Assembly: GCA_021159805.1 (NCBI GenBank)
Contig: JAGHDT010000284.1
Location: 1-9,567, forward strand
DNA length: 9,567 bases
From: Anaerolineae bacterium
Lineage (GTDB): Bacteria > Chloroflexota > Anaerolineae > B4-G1 > SLSP01
Reading direction: 5' to 3'
Each line of letters opens with the position of its first letter. Position 1 is the first letter of the stretch. The position numbers and the translations under genes are program-made. Shown here piece after piece: positions 1 through 6,092 of this stretch. The notes below the pieces were generated by a model. The model was given only the letters and a program-made list of their open reading frames with translations, was not told the DNA's origin and searched no databases.

Positions 1-302
1 GTGTCAATCCACGAGGTTAGCATCGCGCCAAGGGCATAATAGAGCGGTTGCTGGCTTGCTTCTTGCCGCCACGGCCCGCTGGTGGTGCCGGGCTCCAGGG
101 GCTGTACCGGCAGAATCCACGTCCGACCGATAACCTCGACCATCGGGTAGTGCCACAGCTCATCCGAGGCCTCAAAGATAGGGATGCTGATGCTGTAGAG
201 TGTGCTGAGGATCACGAATCCCGCGAGGATGGCGGCGAGGATCGCTCGCGCCGGCTTTGTGCCGGGTAGGTGCTGCTTCAGAGTTGTCTGGAGTGAGTTC
301 AT
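1..302 (-). CDS. Polytopic membrane glycosyltransferase (GT-C / GT39-like), N-terminal fragment
   Basis: The frame begins with ATG at 302 and runs off the left edge after 100 codons, so only the N-terminus is visible. A short basic N-terminus is followed by a hydrophobic segment at about residues 20-42 (ARAILAAILAGFVILSTLYS), a likely first membrane helix. Next comes FEASDELWHYP (about residues 43-53), an acidic DE pair in the first extracytoplasmic loop, where GT-C enzymes carry their catalytic or metal-binding acidic residues. Later the fragment reads GPWRQEASQQPLYYALGA, typical of lipid-linked-sugar mannosyl- or arabinosyltransferase-like proteins. Such enzymes move sugars from polyprenyl-phosphate donors on the outer face of the membrane. 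An AAAGGG site lies 3 bases before the start, which is close. The gene follows the family 4 glycosyltransferase by 13 bases, so co-transcription and a shared role in envelope glycan assembly are likely. Donor and acceptor cannot be inferred. The family call rests on local motif resemblance only. Confidence 0.72.
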   Translation of the reverse strand, partial: MNSLQTTLKQHLPGTKPARAILAAILAGFVILSTLYSISIPIFEASDELWHYPMVEVIGRTWILPVQPLEPGTTSGPWRQEASQQPLYYALGAMLTSWID

Positions 303-315
303 GATCCCTTTGTCG

Positions 316-1485
316 TCACTGTAGGGTTTCGAAGAAGGCAGCCGTCTCCGCTGCTATGGCTGGCCACGAGAACTTGCCGGCCAGCTTCGTTGCAGCAGTT
401 GAGAGTCGCTGGCGCAGATCGCGGTCGGATCCGAGCCGCAGGATGGACTCGGCGAGTGCGGTTGGTGCTTCCGGCGGCACGAACAATGCGCCGGCCTCAT
501 TCTGCAACTCGGCGACCGGCACGTTGGGCGTCGTTGTCACGATGGCACACCCGTGCGCGAGCGCCGCGTGCAGCGTCCCGCGCCGCAGATTGGCCCCATC
601 GCGATAGGGCAGTGCGCAGATGTCGATGGCACGCAGTGCGGCAGATACGTCCTGCTGGGCCGCGAAACCGGTGCGATGGGTGCGCGATTCCAGATGGAGG
701 TCCCGGACCATTTCGTCGACCTCGTCCGCGTACTGGGTGTTGGCGGCATCGCTGGTGCCGGTTCGTCCGCCAATCAGGAGCAGATGGATCGGGTGACCGG
801 CATCCCGCAAGCGTGCGACCGCCTCCAGTAGGGTCTCAATCCCCTTGCTGCGGTTCATAAACCCGAAGAAGCCCACGACCAGATCCTGGGGGCCGAACCC
901 ATAGCGATCCCGGGTCCGCTCCCGGTCATAGTTGGGGGGCAACTCCGTGGCGATGTTGCTGCCGATGGGGATCAGCCGGGTCGGGGGAGCCGCTGACCCG
1001 AGAACCTGCGTCAGAGCCTGCTGATCCTCGTGATTGGTCGCAATGCAGCCGGCGGCATGCCTGGCCATCTGCAGGTCGGACCACTGGCGCACCGCCCCGG
1101 CTTTGGGGAAGAGATACGGTGGCAGCAGATCGTGAAACGTGATGACCAGGGGCGGGCGCCGGCTTCGCTGCAGCCAGCGGGGCAAGGCGGTGATCCAGCC
1201 TTTCATACCGTAGGCCGCCGGCTCATACTGCAGACTCACGACATCCGGCGACAGGGCCTGCAGCCAGCCGTAGGCCTGCCGCATGCCGGGGAGACCCCAT
1301 TGGGGTACCGTGCGATGGACCATCAGTCCGGTTTCCACGGTCTCGCCGCCGGCAGCACCTGTGCTCGTTGTCAGGATGTGAATCTGATGGCCGAGGTCGT
1401 GCAGCGCAAGCGACAGCTCTTGGGTGAAAGCGCCGACGCCACCCTCCATCGGTGGATATTCTCCGGTGATGATACCGATTCGCAT
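316..1485 (-). CDS. Family 4 glycosyltransferase (GT-B fold)
   Basis: A 389-residue cytosolic or membrane-associated GT-B retaining glycosyltransferase, normal in length. The N-terminal acceptor domain opens with MRIGIITGEYPPMEGGVGAF, the glycine-rich loop of GT4 enzymes, and contains ITFHD at about 115-119. The C-terminal nucleotide-sugar domain starts at GFFGFMNRSKGIETLLEA (205-222), followed by HLLLIGG and the RRGTLHAALAHGCAIVTT block (about 301-318). The usual E-x7-E pair that contacts the donor is absent: by alignment against the conserved A-x-G-x-x-VV block, the two positions hold Asn299 and Ala307. I recall this RRGTL variant from other Chloroflexota-like glycosyltransferases, but it is not verified here. 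The start at 1485 is chosen because AAAGGA lies 6 bases upstream and the protein begins exactly at the family motif. The frame stays open to a GTG at 1533, which has no such site. The downstream neighbour is the membrane glycosyltransferase. Substrate unknown. Confidence 0.88.
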   Translation of the reverse strand: MRIGIITGEYPPMEGGVGAFTQELSLALHDLGHQIHILTTSTGAAGGETVETGLMVHRTVPQWGLPGMRQAYGWLQALSPDVVSLQYEPAAYGMKGWITALPRWLQRSRRPPLVITFHDLLPPYLFPKAGAVRQWSDLQMARHAAGCIATNHEDQQALTQVLGSAAPPTRLIPIGSNIATELPPNYDRERTRDRYGFGPQDLVVGFFGFMNRSKGIETLLEAVARLRDAGHPIHLLLIGGRTGTSDAANTQYADEVDEMVRDLHLESRTHRTGFAAQQDVSAALRAIDICALPYRDGANLRRGTLHAALAHGCAIVTTTPNVPVAELQNEAGALFVPPEAPTALAESILRLGSDRDLRQRLSTAATKLAGKFSWPAIAAETAAFFETLQ

Positions 1486-1491
1486 AGCGTG

Positions 1492-1497
1492 TCCTTT
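1492..1497 (-). promoter_or_regulatory. Ribosome binding site deciding the GT4 start
   Basis: On the minus strand the site reads AAAGGA, 6 bases before ATG at 1485. It lies inside the longer open frame that could begin at GTG 1533, and so argues for the shorter protein that starts at the conserved GT4 N-terminus. Confidence 0.65.
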
Positions 1498-1544
1498 CAG
1501 AGCCATTGTACTCGATAACCGATGTTTCTCCACTGATCAAGTCC

Positions 1545-1573
1545 TTGTGTAGGGATTCAGCTTCCGGTATAAT
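1545..1573 (+). promoter_or_regulatory. Candidate sigma-70-like promoter for the lipoprotein/EamA unit
   Basis: A perfect TATAAT stands at 1568-1573 with TTGTGT at 1545-1550, a 17-base spacer. The -35 keeps only the TTG of the consensus. Transcription would begin near 1580, giving an 85-base leader before the lipoprotein ATG at 1665. The position, in the gap between divergent genes, supports the call. Confidence 0.55.
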
Positions 1574-1650
1574 GACGATATCTTGCAGCATCGCTCAGTT
1601 GACCGTAGTGCGTGGTGTCTCTGGCAAGATAGACATGGACGCAAATATCC

Positions 1651-1657
1651 AAGGAGG
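1651..1657 (+). promoter_or_regulatory. Ribosome binding site deciding the lipoprotein start
   Basis: AAGGAGG lies 7 bases before ATG 1665, a near-perfect anti-16S match with good spacing. The frame is open upstream to 1506, but only the ATG at 1665 gives a clean signal peptide. Confidence 0.8.
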
Positions 1658-1664
1658 CCTAACG

Positions 1665-2306
1665 ATGAAACGCTCACTTCTCTTGTCTCTGGTTGTTCTG
1701 ATACTCCTGACGTCCCTGGCATGCAGTGCCCTGTCCGGAGGCTCCGACGACAATGGCGATACCGATGTCAAGGTGACTAATTCGCCTGTCTCCGGCTCGG
1801 GTGATATTGATATCACGGTTGTCAACCGCAGCCCGGATGAGATCTGCTACGTTCTGATGTCGCCCAGCGCAGAGGATTCGTGGGGGGATGATTGGCTGGG
1901 TGGTGATGAGACCATTATGCCGGGAGACACCCAGGTTTTCAGCCTGGATTCCGGGACGTATGATGTGCGCGTCGAGAGCTGTGATGAGGCTGCTATGGCC
2001 ACGGCTTGGGAGGTCTCTCGGGACACGACGGTCACGGCGGGCGCTTCAGGTGCCGATGTGCGGCTGATGGTCAGCAACGAGTCGAGCGTTGAGGTCTGCT
2101 ATGTGTATATCTCTCCGACCACGGGCGATGATTGGGGCGACGATTGGATGGGTGAGATGGAGAGCCTCCAACCCGGCACGCTGCGCTTGTTCTATGTTGA
2201 GCCGGATATCTACGATCTTCAGGCCGAGGACTGCGACGGCGAGGTCCTCACCGAGGAATATGAGGTCGATTTGACCGAAGACCTGACCTGGACTCTCAAC
2301 GATTAG
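1665..2306 (+). CDS. Secreted lipoprotein with two tandem WGDDW-type domains
   Basis: A 213-residue protein with a signal peptide: MKRS, a leucine-rich core (residues 5-18) and a plausible lipobox TSLAC with Cys20. It is therefore likely exported and lipid-anchored, although Ser at -3 is not the best lipobox residue. An acidic Gly/Ser/Asp-rich linker (21-46) follows. The remainder is two copies of one domain, at about 48-123 and 132-211, offset by exactly 84 residues: Cys61/Cys145, WGDDW at 73-77/157-161 and Cys106/Cys190. Both copies have a 45-residue spacing between their cysteines, which suggests one disulphide per copy. The alternating hydrophobic pattern suggests a beta-sandwich. The WGDDW loop is acidic and could bind a cation; this is inference. 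I recall similar short domains in lipoproteins of Chloroflexota but know no assigned function. The gene is first in a unit with the EamA-like gene, 16 bases downstream, and has a candidate promoter at 1545-1573. Confidence 0.85.
   Translation: MKRSLLLSLVVLILLTSLACSALSGGSDDNGDTDVKVTNSPVSGSGDIDITVVNRSPDEICYVLMSPSAEDSWGDDWLGGDETIMPGDTQVFSLDSGTYDVRVESCDEAAMATAWEVSRDTTVTAGASGADVRLMVSNESSVEVCYVYISPTTGDDWGDDWMGEMESLQPGTLRLFYVEPDIYDLQAEDCDGEVLTEEYEVDLTEDLTWTLND
1806..2297 (+). repeat. Tandem intragenic domain duplication
   Basis: Two copies of one coding module, 1806-2033 and 2058-2297, offset by 252 bases (84 codons). They share CY-x10/11-WGDDW, an acidic stretch, PG, a YD pair and a Cys-Asp pair at equal spacing. 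Protein similarity is clear while the bases have diverged considerably, so the duplication is old rather than recent. Confidence 0.8.
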
Positions 2307-2322
2307 TAACAGGGAGGCCCGT

Positions 2323-2688
2323 ATGCGACCTGAGATATTTGCCCTGATCACGGCAATTGCGTGGGGTGTGGGCGGCTTCTTCGAGAAGCGCGGCCTGAGC
2401 ATGGGCAACCTTACGCCCCAGGTAGGGATCACCATCCGCACGGCTGTGGCGCTGCTGGTACTCGGCGGCGGCGTGGTTGCGGGTTCGATAGGTATGCTGT
2501 CGTTCTACACAGCACTGCGGGGTGCAAGTTCGCTGACGCAGGTGATGCCGATCGCTTTCACGTCACCGCTGTTCAGTGTGATCGTCGGGTTGATTTTCCA
2601 AGCGGAGAAGCTGACCTGGCAGACGGTGTTGGGGATGGTGTTGACCATCGCAGGGATCGCGGTCTTGACGACAGCGCCATCACACTAG
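2323..2688 (+). CDS. EamA-family membrane protein, shortened (single-domain DMT type)
   Basis: A 121-residue, strongly hydrophobic protein of the drug/metabolite transporter superfamily. It starts with FALITAIAWGVGGFFEKRGL, the classical EamA first helix, and ends with EKLTWQTVLGMVLTIAGIAVLT, the classical last helix; the IAFTSPLFSVIVGLIF helix lies between. Single-domain EamA proteins usually have about 135-145 residues and five helices. Here the stretch after helix 2 (residues 41-53, AVALLVLGGGVVA) runs directly into GSIGMLSFYTALRGA, which normally belongs to the end of helix 3. About 20-25 residues thus appear to be missing, leaving about four helices (roughly 4-20, 36-62, 71-92, 99-117). 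The frame is kept, so it may be a functional variant or an in-frame deletion. GGGAGG lies 6 bases before the ATG. It follows the lipoprotein gene by 16 bases, so co-transcription is likely. Substrate unknown; such half-size proteins usually act as dimers or as flippase-like partners. Confidence 0.75.
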   Translation: MRPEIFALITAIAWGVGGFFEKRGLSMGNLTPQVGITIRTAVALLVLGGGVVAGSIGMLSFYTALRGASSLTQVMPIAFTSPLFSVIVGLIFQAEKLTWQTVLGMVLTIAGIAVLTTAPSH

Positions 2689-2739
2689 CCAGGCGTTGGG
2701 GCCGATAACTACTGTGGGACCTGCTCGCTCCGGAAAATC

Positions 2740-2790
2740 GTGTCAGCAGCCAGGTCAGGGTTAGCCTGTCCTGGCTGCTGCTGTTGACAC
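2740..2790. terminator. Strong hairpin after the EamA gene, possible terminator
   Basis: An 11-base perfect inverted repeat, CAGCAGCCAGG at 2744-2754 and CCTGGCTGCTG at 2770-2780, is extended inward by CAGG/CCTG after a T-T mismatch, leaving a 6-base loop. Outer GTGTCA (2740-2745) and TGACAC (2785-2790) are also complementary and could form an alternative base. It lies 52 bases after the EamA stop and 78 bases before the flavodiiron start. There is no U-tract, so it may be a weak or factor-assisted terminator, a transcript-stabilising hairpin, or a control element for the next gene. Confidence 0.5.
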
Positions 2791-2867
2791 AGCCGGAGTT
2801 AGCTGGAGTGTTGTGCAAGATTGTTTGAGTTGTTCGGAAACCGAGTTAGCAGTTCTGGAGGCGTGCA

Positions 2868-4079
2868 ATGACGGCCATAGAGGTCAAGTCTGGCATCAGC
2901 TGGATTGGTGTAAACGACCGTACTACGGATCTCTTCGAGGGACTCTGGCCCATCACGAGCGAGGGGGTGTCCTATAATGCCTATGTCATCAAGGACGAGA
3001 AGAGCGTCCTGGTCGATATGGCAAAGGACATCAAGAGCAACGCCCTTCTCGATCAGATTTCCGAAGTCGTTGACCCGGCCGATCTGGACTACATTGTGAT
3101 CAACCATATGGAACCTGATCATACCGGCGTTATACGATCACTGCGGCGGATTGCCCCCAAGGCAATCGTGCTCTGCTCCGCTCGAGCCGCAGAGATGCTC
3201 GAGGCCTACTATGGGGTCACCGAGGGGGTACACGTCGTCACCGACGGAGAGACGCTGGAACTGGGTGAGCATACGTTGAAGTTCTTTATGACACCCATGG
3301 TGCATTGGCCCGAAACCATGATGACGTACGAGACGACGCAGAGGGTGCTCTTCTCATGCGATGCTTTTGGCAGCTACGGTGCGCTGCAGGGCTCGGTGTT
3401 CGAGGATCAGTGCTATGATCTGGCGTTCTACGAACAACAGGCGCTGCGCTACTACGCCAATATCGTCGCGCTCTTCGCTCGCCCGGTGATCAAGGCGATC
3501 GACAAGCTGAAGGATCTCCCCATCGATGTAATAGCCCCTTCTCATGGTTTGATCTGGCGCTCCGACCCGGGCCGGATTATCCAGCTTTACCAGAAGTGGG
3601 CCAACTACGCGCTCAAGGGACCGGAGACCGGAGTGACTCTGCTCTATGGCACGATGTACGGCAACACCGAGAAGATGGTTGAGGCGGTCGCCAGCGGCGT
3701 GGCGGCGGCGCGTGTCCCGTTGGAGATCTTCGATGTCCGCCACATCCACGCGAGTTACATTCTCTCATCTGTCTACAAGCACAGCGGCGTACTGGTGGGC
3801 GCGCCGACGTATGAGGGTGGGCTCTTCCCGCCGATGGCGCATGTCCTGGATATGGTCGCCCGCAAGCGTATCCAGCACCGGAAGCTCGCCTACTTCGGCA
3901 GCTTCGGCTGGAGTGGGGGCGCCCGCCGTGAGATCACGACTCTGGCCGAGAGACTTCGCTGGGATCTGGATGAGCCATGGGAGTTCCGCGGTGGCCCGAG
4001 GCACGAAGATCTGATCAGGGGGCGCAAGTTGGGGTACCAGTTCGCTATGAGCCTCAAGGAGAATGCCGTCGCCGACTGA
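2868..4079 (+). CDS. fprA: Flavodiiron protein (A-type flavoprotein, FprA/ROO family)
   Basis: A 403-residue cytoplasmic enzyme that reduces oxygen to water and/or nitric oxide to nitrous oxide with electrons from rubredoxin or a similar carrier; a detoxification enzyme of anaerobes and microaerobes. Residues 1 to about 250 form the metallo-beta-lactamase-like diiron domain. All expected ligands are visible: His80, Glu82, Asp84 and His85 in NHMEPDHTG, His146 in MVHWPET, Asp165 in SCDAFGSYG and His226 in PSHGLIW. Residues about 255-400 form the flavodoxin domain, with the FMN phosphate loop TMYGNTEKM (262-270) and further FMN-contact loops at GAPTYEGG (311-318) and FGSFGWSGG (343-351). It ends without a fused rubredoxin or reductase domain, the minimal class A form, so a separate electron donor is needed; none is in the window. 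GGAGG lies 7 bases upstream of the ATG. No convincing promoter was found, but the hairpin at 2740-2790 precedes it. Oxygen versus NO preference cannot be read from the sequence. Confidence 0.95.
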   Translation: MTAIEVKSGISWIGVNDRTTDLFEGLWPITSEGVSYNAYVIKDEKSVLVDMAKDIKSNALLDQISEVVDPADLDYIVINHMEPDHTGVIRSLRRIAPKAIVLCSARAAEMLEAYYGVTEGVHVVTDGETLELGEHTLKFFMTPMVHWPETMMTYETTQRVLFSCDAFGSYGALQGSVFEDQCYDLAFYEQQALRYYANIVALFARPVIKAIDKLKDLPIDVIAPSHGLIWRSDPGRIIQLYQKWANYALKGPETGVTLLYGTMYGNTEKMVEAVASGVAAARVPLEIFDVRHIHASYILSSVYKHSGVLVGAPTYEGGLFPPMAHVLDMVARKRIQHRKLAYFGSFGWSGGARREITTLAERLRWDLDEPWEFRGGPRHEDLIRGRKLGYQFAMSLKENAVAD

Positions 4080-4143
4080 ATCGTTCGCACACTTCCCTGG
4101 CACTAACTCGGCCTCTTCGGGCTCACGCCAACCCCTGGTTGTG

Positions 4144-4182
4144 CGCGCCCGACGGGGCCGTCTCGTTTCTCCTGAGGGCGCG
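4144..4182. terminator. Compound hairpin between convergent genes, possible bidirectional terminator
   Basis: CGCGCCC (4144-4150) pairs with GGGCGCG (4176-4182), and an inner GACG/CGTC (4151-4154/4159-4162) can form a small second stem. It lies in the 106-base gap between the end of the flavodiiron gene and the end of the NAD(P)HX repair gene on the other strand. There is no proper T-tract, and in this GC-rich DNA a 7-base stem may arise by chance. Confidence 0.3.
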
Positions 4183-4185
4183 GCG

Positions 4186-5841
4186 TCAGGCTCTCGATGT
4201 GAGCCGGTGCCACGCTTTCGCGATGCCATCCGCAACGTCGCCGGCGGCCATTCCGGCGGTGCCGTGTTGCGCCGCGGAGATCTCGCCGGCTAGGCCGTGG
4301 AGGTAGCCGCCGACGATGGCCGCATCAAAGGCGTCCAGGCCCTGAGCGCGGAGCGCGACGATGGTGCCTGCGAGTACGTCGCCAGTCCCGGCCGAAGCCA
4401 GACCCGAGTTGGCGAAGGGTAAGATGGCCGCTCTCCGGTCCGGCCCGGCGACCACCGTAAATGCACCCTTGAGCACGACCACCTGTTTCCAGGTCTTGGC
4501 CCACGTCTGTGCGATCTCCAGACGGTTGGCCTGGATCTCGGCGATGGTCAGACCGGTCATCCGCGACATTTCCCCGGGATGCGGTGTGAGCACGGTGTCA
4601 CGAGGCAACTGCGATGCCCAATCCGGCATTGTCGCGAGGATGTTGAGGCCGTCGGCGTCAAGGACGAGACGTGGCAGTGGGATGGGCGCGGCTGTGTCGG
4701 CTTCGTCTCTGATGAACCCGGTGCTGTGCTTACGGCCGTTGCCCTTGAGCAAATCGGCCAGGAAGTCCTGCGATTCCGCCGTATTGCCCAATCCTGGGCC
4801 GACCAAAATCGCCGAATACCGGCTCGCGCACTCCCGGACGAGCGAAACGGCGCGGGCGTTGACGATGCCCAGCGTGTGCGGCAGCAGGATGTAGGTAGCT
4901 TCGGGCACGGCCGGGACAATGGCTGCGTGTAGCAAGCTGGGTGTTGCCAGGGTGACCAGGCCGGTTCCTGCCCTCACCGCAGCGCGTGCGGCCAAGATAG
5001 CTGCCCCGGTGTAGTTGGTCGATCCTGCCACGATCAGGGCTTTGCCAAAGGTGCCTTTGTTGGCATCTATGGGGCGTGGCGGCAGTAACCCATAGACCCA
5101 GTCCGGCGTGACCAACTCGACGCCCTCCGGTATCGTGACGGATTCGGGTAAGCCGATGTCGGCGACGACCAATTCTCCCACCTTGGCTGCCCCGGGGAGC
5201 GCTACATGGCCCCACTTGGGCATCGCGAAGGTGACCGTCATGTCCGCATTCAGGGCCCGATCGTCGACCTTCCCCGTGTCGAAGTTGAGGCCTGAGGGAC
5301 CATCGGCAGCCACCATCAAGGGCTGGTGGCGCCGCGGCGGTCTGCCGCGATGGACGTACGTCAGTGGGGGGAGGGGCATATCCGTGAGACACGCTCCAAC
5401 TGTGGTGATCACGGCAGCGACCGTGCCCGCGAGCGGCGGATGGGCCCCGGTGCCCAGTAGTGCGTCGATGATCACGTCCGCCTGTGAAACCAGCGCTCGC
5501 AGGGCTTTCTGATCGGTGTCATCCTCGGCGAGATAGAAGTCGACGTCCTGTTCGCGCGCCATACGGAAGACTTTGTCGGACTCGTTATCGCGCACCCGCG
5601 TCAGGTAGGCCGTCACGTTGGCCCCGTTCTTCTGGAGATGCCGTGCAGCGACCAGTCCGTCTCCGCCGTTGTTGCCCGGGCCGACCAGCACCAATACACG
5701 TTTGCCGTTCACCGCGAGGCGCTGCTGGATGGCCAGCGCCAGGCCGGACCCGGCCAGTGCCATCATAGCTTCATAGGAATGGCCAGCAGCATTTGCGGCT
5801 GACTCAATCGCCCGCATCTCGGTCACGGATAGTATGCGCAT
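4186..5841 (-). CDS. nnr: Bifunctional NAD(P)HX epimerase / ADP-dependent NAD(P)HX dehydratase
   Basis: A 551-residue cytoplasmic metabolite-repair enzyme. The N-terminal NnrE part (about 1-245) epimerises hydrated NAD(P)H; the C-terminal NnrD part (about 250-545) dehydrates it back to NAD(P)H using ADP. NnrE signatures: MRAIESAAN near the start, VGPGNNGGDGLVAARHL (53-69), IIDALLGTG with Asp126, and DGPSGLNFDTG (180-190). NnrD signatures: GTFGKALIVAGS (263-274), GPGLG (348-352), LDADGLN (394-400), TPHPGEM (419-425), KG (458-459) and the nucleotide/phosphate loop NSGLASAGTGDVLAGT (478-493). About 25 residues rich in Pro and Arg (151-175) are inserted just before the DGPSG motif. The start at 5841 gives the standard family N-terminus; the frame is open to 6006, but the extra 55 residues do not resemble the family. 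AAAGGA lies 14 bases upstream of 5841, too far to be a strong site. It is last in the minus-strand run, 251 bases after mogA. A bare nnr label covers both domains. Confidence 0.93.
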   Translation of the reverse strand: MRILSVTEMRAIESAANAAGHSYEAMMALAGSGLALAIQQRLAVNGKRVLVLVGPGNNGGDGLVAARHLQKNGANVTAYLTRVRDNESDKVFRMAREQDVDFYLAEDDTDQKALRALVSQADVIIDALLGTGAHPPLAGTVAAVITTVGACLTDMPLPPLTYVHRGRPPRRHQPLMVAADGPSGLNFDTGKVDDRALNADMTVTFAMPKWGHVALPGAAKVGELVVADIGLPESVTIPEGVELVTPDWVYGLLPPRPIDANKGTFGKALIVAGSTNYTGAAILAARAAVRAGTGLVTLATPSLLHAAIVPAVPEATYILLPHTLGIVNARAVSLVRECASRYSAILVGPGLGNTAESQDFLADLLKGNGRKHSTGFIRDEADTAAPIPLPRLVLDADGLNILATMPDWASQLPRDTVLTPHPGEMSRMTGLTIAEIQANRLEIAQTWAKTWKQVVVLKGAFTVVAGPDRRAAILPFANSGLASAGTGDVLAGTIVALRAQGLDAFDAAIVGGYLHGLAGEISAAQHGTAGMAAGDVADGIAKAWHRLTSRA

Positions 5842-5895
5842 AGCCGTTCTGGTTGTCCTTTCTGCCGTGTTCGTGTTGCGGTCACGATGGGCGGG

Positions 5896-5999
5896 TTTCA
5901 GGATCGGGGCAGATAGCCTGAACGGGCTCATCCTCAAATCATCGGAGTGCCCCTTGCCCATCCTGAAACACATTTTGGCAGTTTGGGGCCTGAGGATGA
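5896..5999 (-). promoter_or_regulatory. Structured leader upstream of the NAD(P)HX repair gene
   Basis: Two sets of perfect inverted repeats overlap here. Set A is TTTCAGGAT (5896-5904) with ATCCTGAAA (5960-5968), with GGGGCA (5906-5911) and TGCCCC (5948-5953) nested inside. Set B is TCATCCTCA (5928-5936) with TGAGGATGA (5991-5999). One arm of B lies inside the loop of A and the other outside, so the two can form a pseudoknot or compete. A small AGCC/GGCT hairpin (5915-5928) also lies within the loop. The element is 55-158 bases upstream of the start at 5841 and matches no riboswitch class I can recognise. Confidence 0.35.
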
Positions 6000-6031
6000 T
6001 CGGCAAGGTGGCCGACTATGGCCCAAGACTG

Positions 6032-6057
6032 CTCCCGAGCGGTCCAGGCCGCTGGAG
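6032..6057. terminator. Hairpin downstream of mogA
   Basis: AGCGG (6038-6042) pairs with CCGCT (6049-6053) around a 6-base loop, and CTCC/GGAG (6032-6035/6054-6057) extends the stem past a two-base bulge. It lies 35 bases after the mogA stop on the minus strand, where a terminator would sit. There is no U-run after it, so termination is uncertain. Confidence 0.3.
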
Positions 6058-6092
6058 AGCGAATGTCACCGCTTTCGCTGGCCAAGCCGGCG

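Noticed and set aside
390..860. Open frame opposite the GT4 gene
   Set aside because: The composition is dominated by Arg/Ala/Pro as in a shadow frame, and the opposite strand holds a complete glycosyltransferase.
1505..1510. TACAAT on the minus strand as a -10 for the GT4 gene
   Set aside because: No -35 at proper spacing; the resulting leader would be only about 13 bases, barely containing the ribosome site. Possible but not supportable.
2784..2789. TTGACA, a perfect -35 match upstream of the flavodiiron gene
   Set aside because: No acceptable -10 lies 16-18 bases downstream (GAGTGT is found), and the hexamer is part of the hairpin's outer arm.
5842..6006. 55-codon N-terminal extension of the NAD(P)HX repair protein
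   Set aside because: The added residues do not resemble the family, whereas the ATG at 5841 gives the standard N-terminus; the stretch also contains the crossing inverted repeats.
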